This document shows positions 29,757 to 38,691 of a stretch of 64,000 nucleotides of DNA, piece after piece (the first letter of the stretch is position 1; each line of letters opens with the position of its first letter). The notes below the pieces were generated by a model. The model had not been told where the DNA came from and searched no databases. It saw only the letters and a list, made by a program, of their open reading frames with translations. A program made the translations under genes and the position numbers. The DNA comes from Serratia odorifera (lineage in GTDB: Bacteria; Pseudomonadota; Gammaproteobacteria; Enterobacterales; Enterobacteriaceae): contig NZ_LR134117.1 in assembly GCF_900635445.1 (NCBI RefSeq), positions 2,852,001 to 2,916,000 of the forward strand. The letters are read 5' to 3'.

Positions 29757-30728
29757 ATGGATGCGAAGGAAATGAAAAGAATAGGATTTTACGGTATTGC
29801 ACTAGCGCTAGGGGCAGCCACAATGTTATTAAGTGGGCAAGTGTATGCAGCGAATTGTTATTTACTTCAGTCTACAGTGACCGACAGCGTGAGTTCATTA
29901 GCCATAAAGGTACAGCGAGATGCGCCGGTCGGCACTATCCTCAGTGAGCAGAATGTGGGGCCTTGGACATGGGGGGTGGCTTATTGCAATGGAGCTGCAC
30001 AAATATACCTTGCTATGAGCTATGCCGGAGGAATAACTGAAGGTAATAATATCTATCGCACTAACCTCCCTGGTGTGGGCGTCAGATTATCTTGGGGTAA
30101 AGTCCCTTTTACTAATCCTGCTAATCTAGGGGAGGGAATTTCAGGAGGATATCTTACCTCTAATATACACACTCTTCAGATTATAAAAACAGGACCTGTT
30201 ACTTCTGGAACGCTTAACCCGGGGATGATTGGAAGATATTATGTAGTATCAAAACTAGATAATTCTTCCGCGGATGTTACGGTTATCAATATGGGTAGCG
30301 GTAACACCGTAACCCAACTGGCCTGCTCGTTGAACGCCTCCAATATTCAGGTGCCGCTGGGAGATGTGTTGGCAACCGAATTTACCGGCGTGGGGAAGAC
30401 GCTAAAACCCAAGGCGTTTAACGTCGGGCTGAACTGTGACGCCAATGCAAAAATCAACGTCTCGCTGGGTGGTACGCAAAGTGCCGAGAGCAGCGATAGC
30501 AGTATCTTGCAGCTCACTAACGCCGGCAGCGCCGGGGTGGCCAAAGGAGTTGGCGTACAGCTGTTGTACAACAACACGCCGCTAAAACTCAACCAGCTAC
30601 TGGCGTTGAAAACCTCGGCCGGTGGTCAGGAAACCTTCCCGTTTACCGCCCATTATTATCAGACCGCCGCAAATATCACCGCCGGCTCGGCCAATGCCAC
30701 CGCCACGCTGAATATTTCTTATCAGTGA
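29757..30728 (+). CDS. FimH-like two-domain fimbrial adhesin, copy 1
   Basis: 323 residues (or 318 from the in-frame ATG at 29772). A signal peptide ends about ...SGQVYA. The N-terminal domain (about 32-175) has one Cys pair (ANCYLL; VAYCNG), VQRDAPVGTILSEQ and GNNIYRTNLPGVGVRL. The C-terminal pilin domain (about 180-323) has its own Cys pair (LACSLN; LNCDAN), PLGDVLATEFTGVG, and ends NATATLNISYQ with the penultimate Tyr that periplasmic chaperones recognise. This is the architecture of tip adhesins such as FimH (known). No chaperone or usher gene is nearby, so export must rely on another locus. The ligand is unknown. Confidence 0.82.
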   Translation: MDAKEMKRIGFYGIALALGAATMLLSGQVYAANCYLLQSTVTDSVSSLAIKVQRDAPVGTILSEQNVGPWTWGVAYCNGAAQIYLAMSYAGGITEGNNIYRTNLPGVGVRLSWGKVPFTNPANLGEGISGGYLTSNIHTLQIIKTGPVTSGTLNPGMIGRYYVVSKLDNSSADVTVINMGSGNTVTQLACSLNASNIQVPLGDVLATEFTGVGKTLKPKAFNVGLNCDANAKINVSLGGTQSAESSDSSILQLTNAGSAGVAKGVGVQLLYNNTPLKLNQLLALKTSAGGQETFPFTAHYYQTAANITAGSANATATLNISYQ

Positions 30729-30905
30729 TGGAGATGTTGATAACCCATATTTAAAAGAGTATCAGCGAGTGTCTTATATACCCTTGGTGGCGATTGAGAG
30801 TTGATAACGTGGTATGTCTCGCTATCATGCGGGTAATTATATTATTAATCGAATGGATGCGAATAAAATGAAAAAACGATTCTTATATGGGGTTTCGCCA
30901 GCGCT
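30283..30905 (+). repeat. Long direct repeat, copy A (pilin domain plus next leader)
   Basis: This 623-base segment is repeated at 31375-31997, exactly 1092 bases on, with a few substitutions and no gaps. It spans the adhesin C-terminal domain, the intergenic sequence and the start of the next signal peptide. The last 180 or so bases, after the stop codon, look identical. Confidence 0.9.
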
Positions 30906-31820
30906 GGGCATTATCGCCATGCTGGCTAGCAGCCAACTGTATGCCGACTGTATCCTCCGAGGGGAAACGGTAACAGGCACGGTGAGTGCTCTGGCGATGA
31001 CGGTACAACGCGATGCGCCGGTGGGTAGCGTGCTGGGTGAGCAGGCACTCAATACCCTTGCTTATAAAGTGGCTTATTGCGCCGAACCTGCCAATATTTA
31101 TAGATTAATCACTTATGCTGGCGGGGTTCCTGAGGGCAATAATGTCTATCGGACCAATCTGGCTGGCGTTGGTGTTAGAGTACTAAGTGGATCAATCTCT
31201 TTCAGCAATCCTCCTCATAAGGTCTTTATAACCGGTCCTGGTCTTTACACTTCACCAGATGCGACCGTACAGTTTGTTAAAACCGGGCCAATAACTGCCG
31301 GCACTATTACCCCGGGCCACTGGCCAAATATTATGTCGTATCAACTACGGATAACTCATCGGTAGATATTACACTTATCAATATGGGTAGCGGTAACACC
31401 GTAACCCAACTGGCCTGCTCGTTGAACGCCTCCAATATTCAGGTGCCGCTGGGAGATGTGTTGGCAACCGAATTTACCGGCGTGGGGAAGACGCTAAAAC
31501 CCAAGGTGTTTAACGTTGGCTTAGCCTGTGATGCCAATGCAAAAATCAACGTCTCGCTGGGTGGTACGCAAAATTCAGAGAGCAGCGATAGCAGTATCTT
31601 GCAGCTCACCAACGCCGGCAGCGCCGGGGTGGCCAAAGGAGTTGGCGTACAGCTGTTGTACAACAACACGCCGCTAAAACTCAACCAGCTACTGGCGTTG
31701 AAAACCTCGGCCGGTGGTCAGGAAACCTTCCCGTTTACCGCCCATTATTATCAGACCGCCGCAAATATCACCGCCGGCTCGGCCAATGCCACCGCCACGC
31801 TGAATATTTCTTATCAGTGA
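30853..31820 (+). CDS. FimH-like two-domain fimbrial adhesin, copy 2, frame break
   Basis: Same design as copy 1: signal peptide (...SSQLYA), receptor-type domain with Cys pair (ADCILRG; VAYCAEP), GNNVYRTNLAGVGVRV, then the pilin domain with terminal NISYQ. The frame is lost near 31313-31325, between the domains, where one base is missing. Adding it restores ...LAKYYVVSTTDNSSVDITLINMG and a 322-residue protein. As it stands the raw frame ends shortly after the first domain. Unlike most breaks in this window it is not within a long homopolymer. Start ATG at 30853, alternative at 30868. Confidence 0.75.
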
Positions 31821-31997
31821 TGGAGATGTTGATAACCCATATTTAAAAGAGTATCAGCGAGTGTCTTATATACCCTTGGTGGCGATTGAGAGTTGATAAC
31901 GTGGTATGTCTCGCTATCATGCGGGTAATTATATTATTAATCGAATGGATGCGAATAAAATGAAAAAACGATTCTTATATGGGGTTTCGCCAGCGCT
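31375..31997 (+). repeat. Long direct repeat, copy B
   Basis: Partner of 30283-30905. It covers the pilin domain of adhesin 2, the intergenic bases and the first codons of adhesin 3. The two copies diverge abruptly after the signal-peptide sequence GGGGTTTCGCCAGCGCT, where the variable domain is about to start. Confidence 0.9.
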
Positions 31998-32928
31998 TGG
32001 GGCTGCTGTAATGCTAGTGAGCGGGTCGGTGTATGCAAAGTGCTTTGTAAATAGCATTACAAAAATGGGCACCGTGAGCGGATTGAGCATAAAGGTACAG
32101 CGAGACGTGCCGGTTGGCTCGATTATTGGTGAGCAAGTGGTGGGAGCGCTAGAAGGTTATCCAGTCAATTGTGTAGGACCTTCAAAAACATATGCTGCCA
32201 TGACCTATGGTGATGGTATAACTGAAGGAAATAATGTTTACCGTACCAATTTGTCTGGTGTGGGTGTTAGAGTTACTTATAAACCGAGATCGTACTTTTA
32301 TACGGCCCCTCCGGCTAAAATATGGAGCTTTAGTGGGGAAAGTATCTATAGTGTGAATTCAGGTGATCTTACCGTACAGTTTGTCAAAACTGGCCCCATT
32401 GCTTCTGGCTCGCTTCTCCCCGGCTCTCTGACAAGGTATTACGCAGTATCCGACGTAGACAACTCTTCTGCGGATATTACGACCCTCACTATGGGCGCTG
32501 GCAACACCGTAACCCAACTGGCCTGCTCGCTGAATGCTACCAATATTCAGGTGCCGCTGGGAGATGTGTTGGCAACCGAATTTACCGGCGTGGGGACGAC
32601 GCTAAAACCCAAGGCGTTTAACGTCGGCTTAGCCTGTGATGCCAATGCAAAAATCAACGTCTCGCTGGGGGGGGCGCAAAGTGTCGAGAGCAGCGATAGC
32701 AGTATCTTGCAGCTCACTAACGCCGGCAGCGCCGGGGTGGCCAAAGGGGTTGGCGTACAGCTGTTGTACAATAATACGCCGCTAAAACTCAACCAGGTGA
32801 TGCCGTTGAAAACCTCGGCCGGTGGTCAGGAAACCTTCCCGTTTACCGCCCATTATTATCAGACCGCCGCAAATATCACCGCTGGTTCGGCGAATACCAC
32901 CGCCACGCTGAATATTTCTTATCAGTGA
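31945..32928 (+). CDS. FimH-like two-domain fimbrial adhesin, copy 3
   Basis: 327 residues and an intact frame. The signal peptide ends ...SGSVYA. The N-terminal domain has a Cys pair (AKCFVN; PVNCVGP), VQRDVPVGSIIGEQ and GNNVYRTNLSGVGVRV, plus an insertion rich in Tyr, Pro and Ser (about residues 110-140) not present in copies 1 and 2. The pilin domain is very similar to those of copies 1 and 2 and ends NISYQ. It uses the same leader as copy 2. Start ATG at 31945; 31960 is an alternative. It is followed by a bidirectional terminator. Confidence 0.82.
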   Translation: MDANKMKKRFLYGVSPALGAAVMLVSGSVYAKCFVNSITKMGTVSGLSIKVQRDVPVGSIIGEQVVGALEGYPVNCVGPSKTYAAMTYGDGITEGNNVYRTNLSGVGVRVTYKPRSYFYTAPPAKIWSFSGESIYSVNSGDLTVQFVKTGPIASGSLLPGSLTRYYAVSDVDNSSADITTLTMGAGNTVTQLACSLNATNIQVPLGDVLATEFTGVGTTLKPKAFNVGLACDANAKINVSLGGAQSVESSDSSILQLTNAGSAGVAKGVGVQLLYNNTPLKLNQVMPLKTSAGGQETFPFTAHYYQTAANITAGSANTTATLNISYQ

Positions 32929-33046
32929 TGGAGATATAGAGGTAAGTGGCAGAGAAAGAGCGAGCAAGAGTTTTCTGCCAAGATAATACTAACGCTTATT
33001 TGAGGTTTGGAATTGAAGCGTCTCTTGGCAGTCATCACAGTAAATT

Positions 33047-33071
33047 AAAAAACCGCTATTACGGTTTTTTT
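33047..33071. terminator. Bidirectional terminator between adhesin 3 and speG
   Basis: AAAAAACCG (33047-33055), loop CTATTA, CGGTTTTTT (33062-33070). A/T runs on both sides make it usable from both convergent genes. Confidence 0.8.
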
Positions 33072-33078
33072 AGCGCCC

Positions 33079-33630
33079 TCACTTCACCCGCGGCTTATCA
33101 ACCGGCGTTTTAAACTTCGCCAGATACTGCGGCTGGAAGATGCACATGCGCAGTACGGTGCGATATTCGCCATTGACGAAGAACTCGTCGATCAGCTCAC
33201 CCTCGACCTCAAAGCCCAGTTTGCTGTAGATGTGGATCGCCTTCGGGTTTTCCTTGTCGACGATCAGGTACAGCTTGTACAGGTTCAGCACCGAAAAGCC
33301 ATAATCCATCGCCAGTTTGGCGGCGGTGCTGGCGTAGCCTTTGCCCTGGTGCGCCGGATCGATGATGATCTGAAATTCCGCGCGGCGATGGATATGATCG
33401 ATCTCCACCAGTTCTACCAGGCCGACTTTGGCTCCCTGGTGTTCAATGATAAAACGGCGCTCGCTTTGGTCGTGGATATGCTTGTCATACAGATCGGACA
33501 GTTCGACGAAGGCCTCGTAAGGCTCCTCGAACCAGTAGCGCATTACGCTGGCGTTGTTGTCCATCTGGTGGACGAACGTCAAATCATCCCGTTCCAATGG
33601 GCGCAATCGGACGCTGGCAGAGCTGGACAT
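33079..33630 (-). CDS. speG: Spermidine N1-acetyltransferase SpeG
   Basis: A 183-residue GNAT enzyme that acetylates spermidine and spermine, forming dodecamers in the cytoplasm (known). It is strongly similar to E. coli SpeG through VRLRPLERDDLTFVHQ, NNASVMRYWFEEPYEAF, the CoA loop IIIDPAHQGKGYASTAA and NPKAIHIYSKLGFEVEGEL. Single gene, convergent with the adhesin array; its upstream side faces the purMN terminator. Confidence 0.96.
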   Translation of the reverse strand: MSSSASVRLRPLERDDLTFVHQMDNNASVMRYWFEEPYEAFVELSDLYDKHIHDQSERRFIIEHQGAKVGLVELVEIDHIHRRAEFQIIIDPAHQGKGYASTAAKLAMDYGFSVLNLYKLYLIVDKENPKAIHIYSKLGFEVEGELIDEFFVNGEYRTVLRMCIFQPQYLAKFKTPVDKPRVK

Positions 33631-33760
33631 GTTGGTTCCTCTATGTCGGTTATCCCCGCGATAGCGCGAACCGCATGATTGTGGCTTTTACGCAACGCGA
33701 AGGATCGGGAATAAAAAGTGAAATCCTGCAAATTATAACTTGATGGGATGTATTGCGGCG

Positions 33761-33789
33761 AAAAAAAACGGCGCCTGCGTGGCGCCGTT
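33761..33789 (-). terminator. Rho-independent terminator of purMN
   Basis: AACGGCGCC (33768-33776) pairs with GGCGCCGTT (33781-33789). On the minus strand the stem is followed by a run of eight T (33761-33768). It lies 23 bases past the purN stop. Confidence 0.88.
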
Positions 33790-33812
33790 GAGATGAGGTT
33801 AAGTTTGCGTGC

Positions 33813-34451
33813 TCAGTCCGCCGCGTGTCCCTGCTCTGGCAGGGGTTGGCCATCGAGCCAGGCTGCGCCGTCACGCATCGCCAGGCGCCCTTCGACAAAC
33901 CAGTTCACCACCAGCGGATACAGGGTGTGTTCCTGCGCCTGCACGCGTTCCACCACCTCATCTTCCTCGTCGCCAGGGAAGATAGGCACCTTGGCCTGCA
34001 GAATTACCGGCCCGCCGTCGAGCTGCTCGGTAACGAAATGCACCGAGGTGCCATGTTCGCTATCACCGTTGTCGATCGCCTGACGATGGGTATGCAGGCC
34101 AGGGTACTTCGGCAGCAGGGAAGGGTGAATGTTCAACATCCGGCCAGCGTAGTGCTGCACGAACGCGGCGCTGAGAATACGCATGTAGCCGGCCAGCACC
34201 ACCAGATCCGGCTGGTATTGGTCGATGGCCTGCGCCAGCGCGGCGTCGAACGCATCGCGATCGGCAAAGGATTTGGCATCCAGCGCATGGGCGGCAATGC
34301 CTGCCGCTTCGGCGCGCTGCAAGCCATAGGCCTGAGCCTTGTTGCTGAATACCGCCACGATCTCGGCGGCAACGCGGCCCTGCTGGCAGGCGTCAATCAA
34401 CGCCTGGAGATTGCTCCCCTGACCGGAGATCAACACCACAATCTTTTTCAT
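33813..34451 (-). CDS. purN: Phosphoribosylglycinamide formyltransferase PurN
   Basis: A 212-residue, formyl-THF-dependent GAR transformylase of purine synthesis, the same length as in E. coli. Phosphate loop VLISGQGSNLQALID; catalytic Asn, His and Asp in MLNIHPSLLPKYPGL and SVHFVTEQLDGGPV. The ATG at 34451 overlaps the purM TGA (ATGA). The frame is intact, in contrast to purM. Confidence 0.96.
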   Translation of the reverse strand: MKKIVVLISGQGSNLQALIDACQQGRVAAEIVAVFSNKAQAYGLQRAEAAGIAAHALDAKSFADRDAFDAALAQAIDQYQPDLVVLAGYMRILSAAFVQHYAGRMLNIHPSLLPKYPGLHTHRQAIDNGDSEHGTSVHFVTEQLDGGPVILQAKVPIFPGDEEDEVVERVQAQEHTLYPLVVNWFVEGRLAMRDGAAWLDGQPLPEQGHAAD

Positions 34452-35492
34452 CACTGAATAACCACTTGCTGTTGGTCGGCGCTGGCGGTCAGTTTGCCAA
34501 TCTTCCAGGCTTTTTCGCCAGCGGCGGTCAGCAAGGCGATAGCCGCTTCCACTTCGGCTTCCGGCAGGGCGATAAGCATGCCCACGCCGCAGTTGAAGGT
34601 GCGGTACATTTCATGACGGCTGACGTTACCGGCCTGTTGCAGCCAGTTGAATACCGCCGGCCACTGCCAGCTGGCTTCGTCGATCACCGCCTGCATGCCT
34701 TCTGGCAGCACGCGTGGAATGTTTTCCCAGAAGCCGCCGCCGGTCAGGTGAGCGATGGCATGAATATCGTGCTGTTCAATCAGTTGCAGTACTGATTTCA
34801 CATAAATCTTTGGTCGGTGCCAACAGATGGTCGGCCAGCGGTTGGCCGTCGAGGTCGGTGGTCGTCGGATCGGTGTTGCTAACTTCCAGGATCTTGCGCA
34901 CCAGCGAATAACCATTGGAGTGCGGGCCGGAAGCGCCCAGGGGCAATCAACGCATCGCCGGCCTGAACTTTACTGGCCGTCGATGATTTCCGACTTTTCT
35001 ACCACACCGACGCAGAATCCGGCGACGTCATAGTCTTCGCCGTGGTACATGCCGGGCATTTCAGCGGTTTCACCGCCCACCAGCGCACAACCTGACTGTT
35101 TGCAGCCTTCGGCGATGCCGGTGATCACGCTGGCGGCGGTATCCACATCCAGCTTGCCGGTGGCGTAATAATCGAGGAAGAACAGCGGCTCTGCGCCTTG
35201 CACCACCAAATCGTTCACGCACATGGCGACCAGATCGATACCGATGGTGTCGTGGCGTTTCAGATCCATCGCCAGACGCAGCTTGGTGCCCACGCCGTCA
35301 GTACCGGAGACCAGGATCGGTTCGCGGTATTTTTGTGGTAATGCACACAGGGCGCCAAAAACCGCCCAGACCACCCATCACTTCCGGGCGGCGGGTCTGT
35401 TTTACTACACCTTTGATGCGGTCTACCAATGCGTTGCCAGCATCGATATCGACACCTGCGTCTTTATAGCTGAGAGAGGTTTTGTCGGTCAC
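34451..35492 (-). CDS. purM: Phosphoribosylformylglycinamidine cyclo-ligase PurM, four frame breaks
   Basis: AIR synthetase of purine synthesis. It begins with GTG as [17 protein letters not shown], has [15 protein letters not shown] and [17 protein letters not shown], and ends with [16 protein letters not shown] and [10 protein letters not shown]. Four single extra bases are visible: A5 at 35357-35361, GG at 34975-34976, G4 at 34940-34943 and T3 at 34809-34811. Removing them gives exactly 345 residues, the E. coli length. Four independent lesions in a purine gene with an intact operon partner point to sequence errors rather than gene decay. Confidence 0.94.
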
Positions 35493-35578
35493 TGGCGCGA
35501 TCCCCACGACGGTTTGCGGTTTGAAAACGGTGCTTCCGGCATTGATTCCGGAATAAGGCGCGGCAATTCTAACAGCGC

Positions 35579-35594
35579 AGGCAAACGTTTGCGA
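35579..35594. promoter_or_regulatory. PurR operator upstream of purMN
   Basis: AGGCAAACGTTTGCGA contains the perfect palindrome GCAAACGTTTGC and matches the PurR consensus (ACGCAAACGTTTGCGT) at nearly all positions. It lies about 90 bases before the purM start, in the divergent purM/upp region. Confidence 0.88.
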
Positions 35595-35697
35595 GTGGCT
35601 TGTGAGCTTGCTCTGATTTTTCGTCTTCTATAATCATTATCAATCTTTAGTTGATCTGGATCGGGCTATTGTTAGTGGCGTGCCCGCAAAAAGGAGG

Positions 35698-35703
35698 TAT
35701 AAT
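35698..35703 (+). promoter_or_regulatory. upp promoter -10 element
   Basis: A consensus TATAAT lies 46 bases before the upp start. The sequence 17 bases upstream (GTGGCG) is a poor -35, so the promoter may need help or use an extended element. Confidence 0.5.
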
Positions 35704-35748
35704 CCCGCGATTTTTTTGGCCGTCAACCACCTTAATAGGAGAAAAATG

Positions 35749-36374
35749 ATGAAGATCGTTGAGGTGAAACACCCGCTGGTAAAACACAAGCTTGGTCTGA
35801 TGCGCGAACACGATATCAGCACCAAACGCTTTCGTGAGCTGGCTTCTGAAGTGGGTAGTTTGCTGACCTATGAAGCGACCGCCGATCTGGAGACTGAAAA
35901 AGTCACTATTGAAGGCTGGTGTGGGCCGGTTGAAATCGAGCAGATTAAAGGGAAAAAGATCACCGTCGTGCCTATCCTGCGCGCCGGTCTCGGCATGATG
36001 GAAGGCGTGCTGGAACACGTGCCAAGCGCACGCATCAGCGTGGTCGGCGTCTATCGCGATGAAGAAACGCTGGAGCCGGTACCGTATTTCCAGAAGCTGG
36101 TCTCCAACATTGAAGAGCGCATGGCGCTGGTGGTTGACCCGATGCTGGCAACCGGTGGTTCGATGATCGCCACCATCGACCTGCTGAAGAAGGCCGGCTG
36201 CAACAGCATCAAGGTGCTGGTGCTGGTTGCCGCGCCGGAAGGCATCAAGGCGCTGGAAAGGCGCACCCGGACGTTGAGCTGTACACCGCCTCGATCGATC
36301 AATGCCTGAACGAGAAGGGCTACATCGTGCCTGGTCTCGGCGACGCCGGCGACAAGATATTTGGTACCAAGTAA
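35749..36374 (+). CDS. upp: Uracil phosphoribosyltransferase Upp, one frame break
   Basis: Uracil salvage enzyme (uracil + PRPP to UMP). It begins MKIVEVKHPLVKHKLGLMRE and has the PRPP loop VVDPMLATGGSMIATIDLL. One A is missing at 36257-36259; adding it restores ALEKAHPDVELYTASIDQCL and a C-terminus GLGDAGDKIFGTK, giving 208 residues as in E. coli. AGGAG precedes tandem ATGs at 35746 and 35749; the second gives the family start. First gene of the upp-uraA pair. Confidence 0.95.
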
Positions 36375-36389
36375 AATTTAGCTGACAAG

Positions 36390-36415
36390 CCGACTGTAAT
36401 GAGTCGGTTTTTTTT
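36390..36415 (+). terminator. Terminator after upp
   Basis: CCGACT (36390-36395), loop GTAATG, AGTCGG (36402-36407), then eight T. It separates upp from uraA, probably allowing partial read-through. Confidence 0.85.
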
Positions 36416-36567
36416 GCATAAAATATTTATCCCCCAATAACTGCTGTTGCATCACGGCGGCAAGCGAGGCACTGCCGATCAACTGACGCCTGTCAGTGAT
36501 GCACGCGTGCGCGCAGCCAACGGCAAGACAGCGGCAGGTATGACCGGGATAGCAGAGGAAAAACCGT

Positions 36568-37858
36568 ATGACCCGTCGCGCCATTGGCGTCAGTGAACGC
36601 CCGCCGCTGCTTCAGACCATTCCACTCAGTTTCCAGCATCTGTTCGCGATGTTCGGTGCCACCGTGCTGGTACCGATCCTGTTCAAGATCAACCCGGCCA
36701 CGGTGCTGTTGTTCAACGGCATTGGCACGCTGCTGTACCTGTTTATCTGCAAGGGTAAAATCCCGGCCTATCTGGGGTCGAGCTTCGCGTTTATCTCACC
36801 GGTGTTGTTACTGTTGCCGTTGGGCTATGAGGTGGCGCTCGGCGGTTTTATCATCTGCGGCGCGTTGTTCTGCCTGGTCGCGCTGATCGTCAAACAAGCC
36901 GGTACCGGCTGGCTCGACGTGATGTTCCCGCCGGCGGCGATGGGGGGCGATTGTGGCGGTAATCGGTCTGGAACTGGCGGGCGTGGCGGCCAATATGGCC
37001 GGCCTGCTGCCGGCCGACGGTGCTGCGGTTGACGGCACCGCCGTGACCATTTCACTGGTCACGCTGGCGGTAACCGTTCTTGGCTCGGTGCTGTTCCGCG
37101 GTTTTCTGGCGATTATCCCGATCCTGATTGGGGTGCTGGTGGGCTACGCGCTGTCATTCTTTATGGGCGTGGTCGATCTGACGCCGATTCGTGAAGCGCA
37201 CTGGTTTGCGCTACCAACCTTTTACACCCCGCGCTTTGAGTGGTTTGCCATCTTCACCATCCTGCCCGCGGCGCTGGTGGTGATTGCCGAACACGTTGGC
37301 CACCTGGTGGTGACGGCAAATATTGTCAAAAAAGATTTGCTGCGCGATCCCGGCCTGCATCGTTCGATGTTCGCCAACGGTGTGTCGACCATGTTCTCCG
37401 GTTTTTTCGGTTCGACGCCGAATACCACCTACGGTGAAAACATTGGCGTGATGGCGATTACCAAGGTTTACAGTACCTGGGTGATCGGCGGCGCGGCGGT
37501 GCTGGCTATTCTGTTGTCCTGCGTTGGTAAACTGGCGGCGGCGATTCAGGCGGTGCCAGTGCCGGTGATGGGCGGCGTCTCGCTGTTGCTGTACGGCGTA
37601 ATTGGCGCATCCGGTATTCGCGTGCTGATTGAATCCAAAGTGGATTATAACAAGGCGCAGAACCTGATTTTGACCTCGGTGATCCTGATCATCGGCGTCA
37701 GCGGGGCGAAGGTGCATATTGGCGCAGCCGAACTGAAAGGCATGGCGCTGGCGACCGTGGTCGGCATCGGTCTAAGCCTGCTGTTCAAGCTCATTAGCCT
37801 GTGGCGCAAGGAAGAAGAGGTGATTGACGTCGTGGAAGAGCGCGTCGATCAAAAATAA
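36568..37858 (+). CDS. uraA: Uracil permease UraA, one frame break
   Basis: A proton/uracil symporter of the NCS2 family with 14 TM segments. It shows QHLFAMFGATVLVPIL in TM1, the substrate-site Glu in LVVIAEHVGHLVVT, and GFFGSTPNTTYGENIGV. The frame breaks in a run of six G (36942-36947), one too many; removal gives 429 residues, the E. coli length, with AAMGAIVAVIGLELAG restored. Follows upp, so uracil uptake and salvage are paired. Confidence 0.95.
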
Positions 37859-37880
37859 CGTGCGGGTTATTGGCCAGTAA

Positions 37881-37904
37881 AAAGGGCGGCTTTGCCGCCC
37901 TTTT
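37881..37904. terminator. Terminator between uraA and the lipoprotein gene
   Basis: AAAGGGCGGC, loop TTT, GCCGCCCTTTT. The A run on one side and T run on the other allow use by both convergent genes. Confidence 0.85.
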
Positions 37905-37924
37905 CGCTATTTGCCGTAGGCCGA

Positions 37925-38450
37925 TTACGGGTTGGTTGCCGGGGCTGGCTGTGGTTCAGCCGGAGTAGTGGCGGCATCCGCCTGGTTTTGGGCGTCTTGC
38001 ACTTTATTATCCATGCTTTGCTTGATTTCAGCCGTTTTGGCCTTGGCCTGCTCGGTCAGATCGTTTGCGCCGCTGATGGTGTCGTTTTTAATATTTTTAG
38101 CCTGCTCAACCAGTTGCTGGCTTTGCTGGTCCGCTTCCTGCTTGATGGCTTCGGCCTTGGCTTTGGCATCGCCGGTCAGCACATCCGCCTGTTTGGTGGC
38201 GTCGTCCTTCAGCGAGGAAGCCTGGTCTTTTAAGCGATCGGCCTGTGCGGATGCCTGTTTGCTTGATCTCTTCCGCTTTGGCTTTCGCGCTGTCGGTCAA
38301 CTGCTCGGCCTTCTTGTCTGCGGCGTCTTTCAGCTGTTCGGCGCTGTTTTTTGCCTTGTCCAGGTTAGCGTCTACTTTGGAGGCATCATCGCAGCCGGCG
38401 ACCAGTAAGCCGATGACCGAGGCCAACAATACTTTATTCCATGATTTCAT
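37925..38450 (-). CDS. Helical repeat lipoprotein, one frame break
   Basis: About 174 residues after correcting one extra base in the run at 38258-38260. The signal peptide MKSWNKVLLASVIGLLVAGC has a clean lipobox (LVAGC), and Asp follows the Cys at +2, which favours inner-membrane retention. The rest is almost wholly charged helix with recurring units of the KAKAEEIKQ / KKAEQLTDSAKAK type, resembling apolipoprotein-like or LEA-like amphipathic repeats. It ends with a Pro/Ala-rich tail. I do not recognise a named family. It lies between uraA and hda, where E. coli has no such gene. Confidence 0.72.
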
Positions 38451-38691
38451 TGTTTACGTCCTTTCGGTAACCCAAATAGTGGAAATTGCAGTTTGCCTAT
38501 CCATACTAGGACAGGTTGTAGCAAAAATACAAACCCGCCCGATGGAACATTGTCGGCGCCCAGCCGCCGCCAAACGGCGATCGTGCGCTGATGCCGCTCA
38601 CTATTGCGGCATAAAATCCTGCCGGTTCAACAGTCGCCGTTTTCTGTGTTAGACTGATGCCGTTTTCCTGCCAGTTTTGGTTGAGGTGCTT

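Noticed and set aside
30283..31997. Repeat as an assembly duplication
   Set aside because: The copies differ at several bases and the intervening variable domains are unrelated in detail, so it is not a simple duplicated contig end.
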